64,000 nucleotides of DNA from Diadophis punctatus similis (taxonomy: Eukaryota; Chordata; Lepidosauria; Squamata; Dipsadidae): NCBI GenBank assembly GCA_023053685.1, contig JALIGW010000003.1:48945996-49009995 (forward strand), written 5' to 3'. Under the pieces are notes generated by a model, which was not told where the DNA came from, did no database searches, and saw only the letters and a list, made by a program, of their open reading frames with translations. Of the stretch, positions 34,982-47,224 are shown piece by piece. Made by a program: the position numbers and the translations under genes. How positions within the stretch are numbered: the stretch's first letter is position 1; each line of letters opens with the position of its first letter.

Positions 34982-35383
34982 TAGGTGGTTCTATTTTTAC
35001 ATCCATTCATTTAAAAGTGGTTCAGAGTTATGACAGCCTCAGAAAAAGTGACTTGCAAACTCTCCTCAAAGTTACAACTGTTGCATACCCCCCCCTCAGT
35101 CAGCTGATCACAGTTCAGGCGCTTGACCGTCGACTCACGTGGGATGCAGTTGCAGCATCTTGCAGTCACATGAAAGGTTGTGATTTGTGATTTTTCCAAC
35201 AAGCAAAGTCAAATGGAAACCAGGTTCACTTAACTGTGATTCATTTAATGACCACATGTTTAATGACCATGGTAAAAATGGTGGTAAAATAGGTCCAGTC
35301 ACACAATTCATTTTATGACTGCACCAACTTACAACAGAAATTCCAGTCCTACCTAATTGTGATTGTAAGTTGAGGACTACCTA
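34982..35383. mobile_element. TA-flanked MITE (GTAGTCC family) in KDM4A 3' region
   Basis: The right end is TTGAGGACTACCTA before TA. The left end TAGGTGGTTCT after TA is degraded. The interior shares 'gcaaagtcaa', 'ttcacttaac' and 'aagttacaac' blocks with the intact copies. Confidence 0.7.
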
Positions 35384-36073
35384 TAGAAGCAAAATTCTTC
35401 AAAGTTCAGGTGAACAAAATCTCAAAGCCTTTTCTGACTCTCCTTCCTTTATTAATTAGGAATGCATTTTGAAAGAAACCTAGAAGAAGTGGAGAGATGT
35501 ACATTTCAGTATACAGTATTGATCACCTTTCTGTATTACTTTAGAATTTAAATCTGTATTAGAGATTGGCTCTCTTCATAAGCACAATATATGCATATAT
35601 ATATAAATATGTACAAAGGAGCAAATTTTGAAATATTTGCAATTGGACACTGCCTCTCAATTTGGAAGTAAGATTGGTAATTATATAGTACATGAGTACT
35701 GCTCTCAGTTGCTGCCTGTCTCCAGTCTCCTTTTGGGTCTTGAATAGATGTTGCGCTAATATTTATTTAAATGGTTTGTGCTATCTAGTAAGATGGGCAG
35801 CCTTTTCTTTTTGGCCCTTGTGTATTAAGCAAAAGTCATCCTGGGCAATGCATTCTCTATGTCAGTATTCTTTTGATTCCCCAGGAATGTTTTTAGTACG
35901 AAACAGAAATCCCCCCCCCCCTCTTTTCTTACCTCTTAACTTGGAGGTTACTGCTGTCCCAGATATAATAGGCTTTTCCGTATCAATATTAAAACTGAAT
36001 CATGATGCCAAAGGTTCGTTCAACAGGCATAGAGACTTTTCCTTAAGGTTTTTTTTTCTGCTTTTAAATTGAA

Positions 36074-36079
36074 AATAAA
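36074..36079 (+). terminator. Candidate polyadenylation signal AATAAA
   Basis: The first canonical AATAAA that I see downstream of the KDM4A stop codon. Two ATTAAA variants lie closer, at 33991 and 34527. Confidence 0.4.
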
Positions 36080-36956
36080 CCCTAGATGATATGTATCAAT
36101 GGATTTTAAAAATATTTTTGAACTGTAGCTTGAACTGTTCAAAATCTTTCTGACTTTTCAAACATGAATTTACATCATAATCAAATATGTCTGAATATAT
36201 TTACAAATTGGTTTAATTCATTTCAAAATCTAGAAGATGATTTTGCAGGATTTTAATATGTCTGCTTATAATTGAGCAGGCAGTAAGAATTCTAAGAGCC
36301 CTTTTAATCATTATATTCTATTTTATTCTTACAAATGTGTCTATTGCTCTCATCCACTCAAACTGCAGTTGTTTTATCTGAAATCATTGTAATAAAATTG
36401 TTGATTAATTTTATAAGTTTGACACATAATTGGGATAAACTTCTTCCTATTGATGGTTTAACAAGCTTTTGAAAATATAAGCACCATTTTCTTAGTTTGC
36501 CCCTGGTATTTAATATATGCACACACCTCTGTATAAGGTTGCAGCAGGCTTTATATGTACAGAAAAGAACAAGATGAAATATGTGATCTGAACATGATCT
36601 ATTATGATTCCTTAAAGACCGACTCCAATAATTTCTGACCTATTGGAAGTTGTGCTGGTTTTAGGATGCCAGTGTGAGATGTATACAAGACAGGCAGCTT
36701 TATGTATTGTTTTTCTGATCTAGTAATATAATTTTGGACTAGAATCAACTGATTAAATCTGAAACACTTTAACATGAAAGCCTGTGCGTCTTCAGTTATA
36801 CTCCTGGGTTTCATTCAGTATCTCTCCTAGGTTCTTTCTTTTTTTAACAAGTTACATCTATTCAGTCTCAGTAACTGGTACATGACCAGCTACCTACCCC
36901 GAGTCAGGAATTATTCTAGATTTTCTTTAGTTATTAATATTTCTAGCTTTTATTTA

Positions 36957-37945
36957 CCGTATTTTCCGGCGTATAAGACGACTTTTTAACCCAGGAAAAT
37001 CTTCTCAAAAGTCGGGGGTCGTCTTATACGCTGGAAAATATGGGTAATTGTCAGTGCTGGAAAGCCGCCCCAAGAAAAAGTTCCTCCCCCCAAAAAAAGC
37101 CTCAAAAAGTTCCGTTAACGCCAGAAGTTAAAAGGTTCGGTAACTCCCTACTCAGCTAAGGGATTGTTCCCCTCCCTCTCACAGCAGCTGCATTGAAGTT
37201 CCAAGGCATCGAAAGACTGTTTGACTTTGAAGGGGAAAAAGACCCCCCCCCCTCTCTCCTGCATGAATTTTACAAAGACTTTGTTTAAGTGGAAAGCTGA
37301 GGCTTCTCCTGCTTGGAGGGGAGAAGGAATTTGTTATACCAACTGAAGTGCTAAAAGCGGCCCAAGAAAATGCATGTTTGAGTTTCCTTTGCAAGGATTT
37401 TTGCAAAGGAACAACCCTGACACGAAGAGAAGGACAGCCTTCTCTTCGCACAAGTCAAAAAAGTTCCAGCTCAATCTACATTTCAAAGCCCAGGAGGAAA
37501 AGCAGCACGGAGGAGAACAAAATTTAAAGGGACCCTGCAATAATAGCCTGACTATGGAGTGTAGAAGAAAAATAAATAAATAAAAAGCCCCATTGACCCG
37601 TTTTCTTTAAAAAGGTGGAAAAACTGAGCTTAAAGGAAAGAAGAGAACTCTGAAATATAAAGTGGATTTGGAATGGTTTTGCCTTTGATTAATTATAGAT
37701 TGATTATATTACTGGGTAATTTGATAAGCCTGATTTATCATATGATTGTTTACATATTAATTGATTGATTAATTAAGATATTGATTGATTACTGATAGAT
37801 GTATTGATTGCATTGATTACATTACATTGATTACATTACATTGATAGATACATTGATTACTGATCTACATGCAGATCATTTTAAACCATCTTAAAGTTGG
37901 GGATCGTCTTATACGCCCAGTCGTCTTATAAGCCAGAAAATACGG
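36957..37945. mobile_element. 989-bp TA-flanked element, CCGTATTTTCCGG ends
   Basis: Begins CCGTATTTTCCGGCGTATAA and ends with its inverse (...GCCAGAAAATACGG), with TA at both flanks. The termini resemble, but differ from, the CCGTATTTTTCGG family. Inside is an ATTGATT-rich low-complexity stretch (about 37684-37862). No transposase frame is seen. Confidence 0.8.
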
Positions 37946-37949
37946 TAGT

Positions 37950-39970
37950 TAGAATAAATGTTCGTATTTGGGTGTATTTGGAAGTTCATTAGATTTAGGT
38001 TCACAGCTTCTGATCAGGGGAATAAAAATGGAAAGTGGAACTCCTAAGAAGGGAGTATATGGAATGAAGATAAGCAAAATGAGAGAAACAAACCTCTCCC
38101 TTTCTTCTTGTGGAATGTAATGTGCCAACATAAATTAGTAGAAAAATAGAAAATTCAAGAATTCATAGGTCTATTTTTTAAAATATCTAATTTGTACAGT
38201 ATTGTTACTATTTTATTATTACAGTTTTATATTCCCTTATTTAAAATTATGTTTAAGTTTATATGTAAAAAGATATATAATTCTTGTTTTTTAATTCAAA
38301 CACATAATTCTTCTGCCTCCTATTTTCCCACAAAAAAACCCCTTGTGATGCGATCTGGACTGAGAGTGACTAGCCCAAAGTCATCCAGCCAGGTTTAGAA
38401 CTCGTACTCTTCTGGTCTTTAGGCCAGCACCTTAACCACTATACCGAACTGACTTTTAGATGTAATATGATGTATCTATACTGAATAGTTATCACAGATT
38501 ACTTTTGTTTAAATAAATACAAAATACATAGCAATTGTTTATGAACAAAATTATAGTCCTTTGGATCCTAGTCTGCATTGTAATATATTTATGATTTTTA
38601 TGTATTTAAATCCAAAAAAATCCTGACAACACAACATATGACATACCTAGTAAGGTGAGCTGCTTTTTACTGTATCTCAGATCTCCTTGGCATAGCATCC
38701 AAAAACAAATGGTTGTTGTGACCACTTTGTCTCATAATGTGAACAATTTCAGCTTTGATTAAGGCTGAAACCTTAAGAATTAATTGCATCAAAATTAATG
38801 AAATTTCCTTCAGAGTTTCCATGTGTAAAATAGTATAGGAAGCTTTTACAATTCCTTGGCTTTAACTAATTAATGAACTTATCAAATTATTTCTTGAAAA
38901 TGCTGAAACACCAGTCTTATTTAGTGTTCTTCTATGCCGCCCTACTCCCTGAGGACTAGTCTTGGATTATTATTTTTTTCTGAGAGCACTTAAAAACGAA
39001 AATAAGGATTTTTGGTTTCTTATTGCCAATCTAGATGCCTGAGCATCTCCATACACTACAAATCACCTTTCCCTCTTCAAGATTACTGGTCAGTTCTACA
39101 AAACAGTGTATGTACTTCTTCTTTTTTAAATCAGGAAATGAAGAGTTTATGGGAGAAGGAAGATGTGACTTTTCATCTGCAATAATATCTTTTGCTGAGG
39201 TCCAAACTCCAATTAAAGCCGCATATTTGTCATTAGAACAACATTTCTTCTCAATACTGTCATTTATGCAGCGGCCCAGTCTGCAAGTTTGTCAAACTTT
39301 ATTTAAAAGAAATCGAAAGTTTGACAAATATGCAGACTGAACCATTTATTTTGCTACAAGGATTGTGTGGACAGTGATTATACCTTACTAAAAACACTGG
39401 AGGGCTGCAAGGCTAGAAACTTTTAATATCTTGCCTAGCAACTAGCTAAGATCGGTTATCCTGTGAGAGGCCCAGGCTGGGCTGAAGGGAGACTAGCACA
39501 ATAATGCTCTTGTACTTGGCTTGTAGAGAAAAGGGAGGAAAGAGAGCAGGAACTGCTGTAGAGATGAAGGGGTATTTTGGGCTGATCATGTTCACTGTAG
39601 CTGAGCTGATCTTCCATTGTTTGTTAACTTTTACTAACTGGATCTTGTTTTCAGACACTTGGACACAGCAGGAAGTGGAAAATTTTCTTAAAGTGCCAAT
39701 TATTTTAACTGTTTTACCAGACATCGTCAAGAGTCAGGAGCATACAAAACAATACAGTGCAAACCATTCATCTATAGAAGCCCTATTAGATTTGCAGAGT
39801 ATGTTATTTATTTATAAAGCGAGCCAAGCTAATTTTTTCAGTTTTGATATGGTATATAGTTTAACCTGTTTTAGTCAAGACTGACATCAGAGAGAAAGAG
39901 AAAATTCTCAGAAAATAAGAGTGCAACTGTAGCAGAACTGAGCTTGGGAATGTTAGCCATTTATCATTTT
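37950..39970. other. Intergenic DNA with a SINE fragment
   Basis: A minus-strand Sauria-type SINE piece lies at about 38300-38455 ('gactagcccaaagtcatcc', 'ccttaaccactataccg'). I recognise nothing else. Confidence 0.5.
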
Positions 39971-39974
39971 CATA

Positions 39975-40520
39975 TGTTATAAGGAAATATCCTTTTAGGT
40001 TCAGTTCCAAGTGGGGAAAAAGACACTGGATTCATGAAGGTTGCTTGGAAGGAAGGTTTAATGGTGGACAGGAGCACATGGCAGGAGCCCCTGTACAGAA
40101 AAGGTAACTTACATGGTTGTGTGGTGAAGAGAAAAAAGAGAAAAAAATATGCTGAGTTCCTGGTTTTTATAGTGTAAGTTGGGTCCCACCTCTTAGATTT
40201 CCTTTTCCTGTATAGAAATGTATCCCATTGGCTCTCAGACCCCCCAGGGGCATGCTGGGGTGGCTCTTGGCTTTTGTCTAATCCAGCTTTGGCTGAAATG
40301 AAAGGGCCTTGGGCTAATCCTATTATGGTTTTGTCATGCAAAAGACTTTCAGCCAGGTGAGAGGAATATGTGAGCTTAGCAGGGGTGGGGGTTTCCAAGA
40401 GGAGTCTTTTGTTTGTTTAAAAGCATGTTTCCAGATATATTCCACATAATATTTCCTACATTTTAATATCTCCTAGGATATCTCATTTCCTAGGAGAGGG
40501 GTGGGTGCTAACTTCCTACA
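39975..40520 (-). repeat. 3' LTR of the retroelement
   Basis: TG...CA-bounded. On the minus strand it starts TGTAGGAAGTTAGC and ends ATATTTCCTTATAACA. It is identical to the other LTR except at 40244. Confidence 0.9.
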
Positions 40521-41469
40521 ATCCCTCATTTTTTTTTTCAAAACATGTGAGTGCAACACATGTTTTGACACAAGCTTCAAATTGATCAGGTCAGGGAGAT
40601 TTTATGGGTGCTTTCAATTTTCTCTGATGCAGAGGGGAAGACGTTGAAAGAGGCAGTTGAAAGAGGCAGCAGCAGGATTCCTTCAGTGACTCCCAAAAGG
40701 AGAGCTTTCAACCATGATGGTCAATGGCCAGGGCAAAAGTTCTGGCAATAAATTTACAGTATCCAATTTTCCATGCCAATTATGTTCAGATGTTTGATAA
40801 CACTTTCGATGAGCTCCCAGACAGGTTTCAAGCAAGCACAGGCCCCACAATATTCCCACAGCCATGGTTTACCTTGAAATCACAGGCTGCCCATTTCCAA
40901 GGGATGGTTCTTGAATCTGCCCTAGCTCTTACTTTAGTGCATCTAGGATTTGTGAGTCCAAATTGAAATTAGCCAGTGTGCAATCTAGGCTTTTCCTTTT
41001 TTTTTTTTTTTTTTTAGAATGAGCCCTGGGACTCTTACTCCTGAGACCACCAGTGCAAAATACCTTGCTTTACTGGGCAGCAGTCAGGCCTTGGGTTTTC
41101 GAAGATCCTTTCTGCTAGCTCTTCAAGTGGGGAAATTGCCTGAGGGGATCTGTCCCCTTCCCCCATGGAATTAGCAGGGAGATATGACTGCCTGGGCTTT
41201 AATGCCACAAAGCAAGAGTCAAAACAACAACAACAACAAAAAACCAGCAAGCTAAAAGCAGCTTTGGGTGGGGGTAGGTGAAAAAAAGGGATAACCTCAG
41301 TCTAATTCTGAATGGCGTGTCTCTGTGTGTTTGTGTATGCAGCTACAAATTTACCTCCCACTAGACAGAAATCTAAAGTGTACAGAACTCACTGTGGCAA
41401 CCACTCCCAATACAATTCTTACATGAGTACATTAAACTGATTACAATATAGATGAGACAAGAAAGAGAA

Positions 41470-41792
41470 ACGTTACAATGAATTTCAGTGAATGAAGCAA
41501 GGAAAGAAAGAAAACAAAGAAAAAAAAACTTTACAATGAATTTCTGTGACTGAAGCAAAGAAAGAAAAACTTTACAATGAATTTCTGTGACTGAAGCAAA
41601 GAAAGAAAGAAAAACTTTACAATGAAGTTCTGTGACTGAAGCAAAGAAAGAAAGAAAAACTTTACAATGAATTTCTGTGACTGAAGCAAAGAAAGAAAAC
41701 TTTACAATGAATTTCTGTGACTGAAGCAAAGAAAGAAAACTTTACAATGAATTTCTGTGACTGAAGCAAAGAAAGAAAACTTTACAATGAAG
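41470..41792. repeat. Minisatellite, eight units of 40-45 bp
   Basis: The unit 'tttacaatgaatttctgtga' plus a 'ctgaagcaaagaaagaaa' part starts at about 41471, 41530, 41571, 41616, 41661, 41701, 41741 and 41781. The last intervals are exactly 40 bp. It lies inside the LTR element body. Confidence 0.9.
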
Positions 41793-43327
41793 TCCCCCCC
41801 TCCCCCCTAGTCTTTTCAGCTGTCTGCTGGGGATTGAAAATAGATGTTTGGTCTTTATTTGTCCATCTCAGGGTCCTTTCATTCATGTCTGCTGGGTGGC
41901 CTTAGGTGTTGGTGGTAAGGCTGGTCAGCCAGGCTTGGAAAGATCTGCTCCACTCTGGTTGCTGTGATGACTAGAGGACTAGATTCAAACCCAATTCTGG
42001 CTCAAATGGATGGAATGTCTTTACTGGAGGCAGTTTCTGAGCCCATTTGGTCTGCTTCCATAGGCTTCAGGATCATGTGTGCAGGGCTGAAAGACATAAG
42101 AACAGGGTCCCTTCCCCCTTTTGCTGGTAATTCTACCACGAGAGGCATTGTAAAAGGATTAGAGTTTGGGGGGGGGGTAGATAGCTTGTAGGCAGGGTTT
42201 GAGGAAAACAAACAACACATCAGTATCGCAGTTAAATCAATTATAACAAAATGGAGACATCACCGGGGAAAAAATGAACAGACATTTCCATCTTAGCAGA
42301 GAATTGGTATCCATTAAACATCACAGAAGAGCAATATTAAAACTGTTTGCATGTACATACAGTAAATGTGAGAATGGAATTTTCCTGTAAATTAACTTAA
42401 AACATTGTCCCTTAAATTTTGGCTTTTCTTAAAAACACCGAGAGGAATAGGAAAATTGAACTCTGTTCCTTGTCCCAGATCAGGTTGGCCAGTCCTAACT
42501 GGGCAAAGACATTTTCCTTTCTTTTCAGTGCTTTTAATTTTCTAACAATTTGAAATTCATATCTCTAGGAAACAGAGATATTTTACAGTTGCAATTACCT
42601 CGAGTGCGCACAAGACAAGACAAAGACGTACACAGACACAAAAACATGGACAAAGAGGATGACAGGACACACACACAAGTCCTTCCTGCCATAAATCTCA
42701 GTTAAAATTAGGGAAGGCACAAGTCTTAACAAACAAACCACGTGGTTACATATAAGAGAGAGAGAAGAAAAGAGAGAGAGAAGAAACAACAAACACCTCA
42801 ACATTTTTCCTTTTCTGTTTTCTTAAGTACCTTTATTTAGCCAAATTGGCTGTTTTGTTTTGTTTTGTTTCTCTGTGTCATCCCTCAGCAAAGCCCATTT
42901 TCTACACAAGTTTCCTGCTTTTACTTTTTTGCACATTCCTGTCATACAGATATATTCCTGGCGTCCCAGGTTCCAAGCCCACACAAGGGTCTCCGCCACC
43001 CACGAACTAGAGCTTCCCATGATCCTTTAAATGTAAGGTTCACTTTGGCTTAGCTAGTGACGCGCTCAACAGTTTCAGAGACTAAAAAAACTCTGGGAAG
43101 GACTTCCGATTCTCTCGTAGAAGTAAGGCCCCCTTCCTGTAGGGAATCTCTCTAGGTTTATCAGATCCAAAAAGGGGATCTGCGAGGACTAGCCGCCCCT
43201 GTACAGCTAGTACTAGGACCTCCATACTCACGGGCTTCACATTTAGAACTGAAAATTCTGGGGTTTGCTTTTGGGATGTGCACATAAAAACGACAACAAC
43301 AACAACAAAATTTGCTTTCCCACCCTT

Positions 43328-43353
43328 CAATCACACACACACACACACACACA
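43328..43353. repeat. (CA)n microsatellite
   Basis: CA dinucleotide run of about 12 units within the LTR element body. Confidence 0.9.
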
Positions 43354-43499
43354 GACATTCTTCCTCCTTCCCTAACAGAAGGTCCTGTGCTCTGTAAACG
43401 CTAAACAGAACTTACACAAATCAAAACAGAGAAAGAGAAGACATTGACACATAGGCTGGTAGATGAGAAAGAAACTCTATACTACCAAATGAGGATAAA

Positions 43500-44230
43500 C
43501 AAAAATAATTCAATATTATGAAAAGCTGTATGAGCAAGAAGTTTCAGAAAAATAAAATTAAAGAATATTTGGAAAAAATGGAATTGCCTAAAGTACCAGA
43601 AAAGGACAAAAACTATTAAATGAATGAATATCAATGATGGAATTATCAGAAGCAGATCAAGAGACAAAAGAACAACCAAACACCAGGACCAGGTGGGCCA
43701 GTGGCAGAATTTTACAAAGATTTTACATAATGAGGTATTGATTGATGTAAAGGTACCACATTCCTGAATGGGAGCAAATATTACTTTGATTCCAAAATAA
43801 GATTCAGATTTAATGCAGATAAAACTATAGGCCCATCTCTTCACTGAATGCTGACTATAAAATATATACTTCAATAATGGCAGCAAACTAAAAGGTTCCT
43901 AAATGAATTTATACATTCAGCTCTCTTAAGCTTTTTCTAAGAGACAGATTAAAAACAAAATGAGAATGATTTTAAATACATAAAAAAAGGCACAAGAAAA
44001 GGATGCTATTGATTTTGATACTGGAAGTGCTAAATATAAATATTATGGCAGACACAGAAATTAAAGGCATGGAAACTTTAAAAACTAATTTTGCACCAAG
44101 TGAGAAATAAAATATGTTAATAACCAACCTTACTGACAATTTTGTTGTCCAAAAGGTAGAGAAGAGAACTAGAGGAGATAATTAAGTCCATACTTGACTT
44201 AATACTTACAAACAAAGAAGAAGTTGTAGA
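43500..44230 (+). pseudogene. Decayed L1-like LINE ORF2 fragment within the LTR element
   Basis: Plus-strand translation in shifting frames gives PGPGGPVAEFYKDF near 43685-43730, then YRPISSLNADYKIY near 43830, NEFIHS near 43900 and TEIKGM near 44055. These follow the order of the reverse transcriptase fingers and palm of L1-clade ORF2. Several stops and frameshifts are present. A possible later piece (VQQIKTDLEKWK) lies at about 45130-45170, beyond the CR1 fragment. Confidence 0.65.
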
Positions 44231-44299
44231 AGGATTTGAAACTGCATCATTAACATAACAAAAACGATTCAACACAATTGAACACACTAAAGTCTTAGA

Positions 44300-45060
44300 T
44301 TTTAAAATAAAGCTGACCTTAATAAACTCAAGAGAAACTTGAGAAAGATTCCTTGGATGAAAGTCTTAAAGGAAAGAAGCAACTCAAGAAGCTTTGTAAA
44401 CTCTGAAAAAACTTGATTATAAAAGCCAATTGCACAAAAGCAATCAGGAAAAAAAAACCAGAAATCCAAGAAACACCAGCATGGCTGCATGAAGACCTCA
44501 CTGACAAATTGAATGAATGAAGGACAGATACAAAAATGGAAACAGGGACACATAACTAAAGCAGAATATCAGCAGATAGCAAGAATCTGTAAAGAAAAAT
44601 CAGGAAACAAAAGCCTTGAATGAACGACTTGCAACAAAGTGAAAGATAATATAAAAGATTCTTCCAATACATAAAAAAAAAAACAAGAAGAAAAATCAAG
44701 GAAACAGTTGGACCACTAAGGAGAGAAGGCAACACAGAGAAAGCCATGAGTTGCTTAACTCATTATTTGCATGTCTTCTTGCAAAAAGAAATGCAACCCA
44801 ACTAACCAGAAATATAACTGGAAAGGAAAAAATAAAACAGACTGTAAACTAAAGTTAAAATAAGCAAAAACAGTAAGAGAACACCAGGTCCCAGAGTCCT
44901 AAAGGAGCTGGTAAATGAAATCTCAGAACCACTGCACATCTTAAAAAAAAAATATTGGGACACGGGGACCACCTGAGAAACTGGGAAAAAGCTAATGTGG
45001 TTCCCATCTTCAAAAAGAAAGAAAAAAAAAACAACAACAAAATTCTGAGTCCATGGTTCT
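44300..45060 (+). pseudogene. Decayed CR1 LINE ORF2 fragment within the LTR element
   Basis: Translations such as TPAWLHEDLTDKLNE near 44475 and PRVLKELVNEISEPLH near 44900 match the spacer between endonuclease and RT, and the RT start, of CR1. The same segments occur on the minus strand at 52740-53480. Stops and shifts are present. It appears to sit inside the L1-like fragment. Confidence 0.7.
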
Positions 45061-45580
45061 AAGGCAAAGAAAAGTAAAATCCTACCCCTAGGTAAGGAAA
45101 ACCAAAAATATAGATAACTATTATAAATTGGTGCAACAAATTAAAACAGATTTGGAGAAGTGGAAAAGAACCACCATAAAATGAGTATCCTGCAATGGCT
45201 AGCAGACAAAACAGGGCTGGGGGGGGAGAAGGGGGGGGAAGGAAATATCAAAGGATTTAGGAAGATACATTAACTTGGTTAAACAAAAAGCATGATTATT
45301 TTTTCCCTAAAATGATTTGTACCCAGACAACACACTATTCAATTGAAATTGGAATTTACATATGCCATAAAGTATAATTAAAAAGCAAAAATTACCCCCC
45401 ACACACATACACACATGCAAACACACATTTCCCAGTTTTCTATGGTTTAAAGTAAAATTTAGAGGTAGGTACTCACCTTCTTTCCAAGCAGCCCTTGAAT
45501 CAAAACCCCTTTAAAACCTACTTCCCAATGGCCAAGGCCTAATAAATTTATTTAGGCCAGGATCATTGAAGAGGTTACTT

Positions 45581-45600
45581 GGAATCCATCTGGCTCGCCA
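45581..45600 (-). other. Primer binding site, tRNA-Arg-like
   Basis: The minus strand reads TGGCGAGCCAGATGGATTCC. The complement of the 3' end of a vertebrate tRNA-Arg (TGGCGACCCAGATGG, from memory) matches at 14 of the first 15 positions. Confidence 0.6.
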
Positions 45601-45602
45601 AT

Positions 45603-46148
45603 TGTTATAAGGAAATATCCTTTTAGGTTCAGTTCCAAGTGGGGAAAAAGACACTGGATTCATGAAGGTTGCTTGGAAGGAAGGTTTAATGGTGGACAGG
45701 AGCACATGGCAGGAGCCCCTGTACAGAAAAGGTAACTTACATGGTTGTGTGGTGAAGAGAAAAAAGAGAAAAAAATATGCTGAGTTCCTGGTTTTTATAG
45801 TGTAAGTTGGGTCCCACCTCTTAGATTTCCTTTTCCTGTATAGAAATGTATCCCATTGGCTCTCAGACCCCACAGGGGCATGCTGGGGTGGCTCTTGGCT
45901 TTTGTCTAATCCAGCTTTGGCTGAAATGAAAGGGCCTTGGGCTAATCCTATTATGGTTTTGTCATGCAAAAGACTTTCAGCCAGGTGAGAGGAATATGTG
46001 AGCTTAGCAGGGGTGGGGGTTTCCAAGAGGAGTCTTTTGTTTGTTTAAAAGCATGTTTCCAGATATATTCCACATAATATTTCCTACATTTTAATATCTC
46101 CTAGGATATCTCATTTCCTAGGAGAGGGGTGGGTGCTAACTTCCTACA
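45603..46148 (-). repeat. 5' LTR of the retroelement
   Basis: Partner of the LTR at 39975-40520, of the same length. On the minus strand it is followed by a 2-nt spacer and the primer binding site. Confidence 0.9.
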
Positions 46149-46152
46149 CATA

Positions 46153-47220
46153 ACAGAAAGCCAGCAAATTGGGTGGCCTCCAACTGCATTGGAACGGCAA
46201 TTCTCAACATTTCTGGAATGTAGCAGACTGAAAATAATTTCTCCTATGTTAGAAATTTGAACTGCTGCTGAATTTCAGCATTATCTTGTATGTTTTTATT
46301 TTGTTTTCATCACTGAGAAACGCTGTTATATGAAGCTCATGCATCTTTTTTTTTTCAGTTAAGTCCTTTATGTTTCTGTTTCTGGTCTCATTTATATAAC
46401 TTAGCATGATTTTCTCCTTGCTTGGATATAAGCATAAAGAATGTTTCCACTTCTTATATTTAGATTCTTCCCTTTCAAAATGTTCACACCTTTCTCCTTT
46501 ATTTCAGAGGTAATATTGTGAATAAAGGACTAACAGACCACCTAAGGAGCTTCATGGATAGGAATTTAGACACAAGTCTTCCTAGTTCCAATTTTTATTG
46601 CTGTTTCAGTACTGACAAAAAAAGAAACAAGAGATAAAAATATATAACATTGTCAAAGAAAAGAAAAGAAAACACATAGAAAGTGCTTTTCAAAAAAACA
46701 GATCTGGAAAATGCTTTCAGAAAATAAATTCTTTGTTTAGAAATTTTTTATGGGCTTCTTAAATTCTGAAAATAGTTGTACAGAAAATGCAGTTACTAAA
46801 TAATGAGGGAGGATTTGGTTTTCTGAACTGAGCTATATTTTCATGCTTACCTGTTGTCAAGTATCAAATGCTGGAAATTGATATTACTTTTTTATTTGGT
46901 TGAATTAGGATCTAAATGTACTAAAACTCTAGTACTTCTGGAAACATTTACATCAATTAGAAAACCATGGAATGGAATGTCAACACTTTTTTCCATGCTA
47001 AATTGACTATGAGGAAAACCAACTTGAAATATAGGGGGGAAAGATGATGATGTGGAAATAATTGGATGGAAGTGAGGATATTGACTTTCGACCAACTGAT
47101 AAATCATGAAGATAAATTTTTAACATATTTCGCATTGAGACAAATGTCTTCTACCGGTTATAACTCAATGGCAATATTTATAGTTATAACATTTAACAAC
47201 TTTCTCCAGTTTTGGAGAAA
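46153..47220. other. Intergenic, nothing recognised
   Basis: AT-rich sequence with no repeat termini or exon-like frames that I can support. Confidence 0.4.
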
Positions 47221-47224
47221 GTAC

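Larger units (their letters stand above)
33621..36400 (+). other. KDM4A: KDM4A 3' UTR and downstream region
   Basis: Non-coding sequence after the stop codon. Candidate polyadenylation hexamers are ATTAAA at 33991-33996, ATTAAA at 34527-34532, AATAAA at 36074-36079 and AATAAA at 36391-36396. The mammalian 3' UTR is roughly 1 kb, which would favour 34527. If the distal sites are used, the UTR contains a MITE at 34982-35383. Confidence 0.6.
39975..46148 (-). mobile_element. Complete, recently inserted LTR retroelement without gag/pol (non-autonomous)
   Basis: Two direct 546-bp LTRs (39975-40520 and 45603-46148) bound a 5082-bp body. The target duplication is CATA at 39971-39974 and 46149-46152. 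Minus orientation follows from two signals. A primer binding site (TGGCGAGCCAGATGG on the minus strand, 45586-45600) lies 2 nt inside the right LTR and fits the 3' end of tRNA-Arg. A purine-rich tract on the minus strand abuts the left LTR (40521-40540). I find no gag, protease, reverse transcriptase or integrase of its own. The body holds a minisatellite and decayed L1-like and CR1 fragments. By eye the LTRs differ at one site (40244 C, 45872 A), implying recent insertion or LTR gene conversion. It may depend on a related autonomous element. Confidence 0.85.

Noticed and set aside
41461..41790. CRISPR-like array at the 40-45-bp repeats
   Set aside because: Units are directly adjacent with no unique spacers, inside a vertebrate LTR element. 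It is a minisatellite.
45511..46026. A 171-codon minus-strand frame, and the related 142-codon frame at 39970-40398
   Set aside because: Both lie in the LTRs. They are the same sequence twice and have no similarity to a retroviral protein, so they are chance open frames in an LTR.
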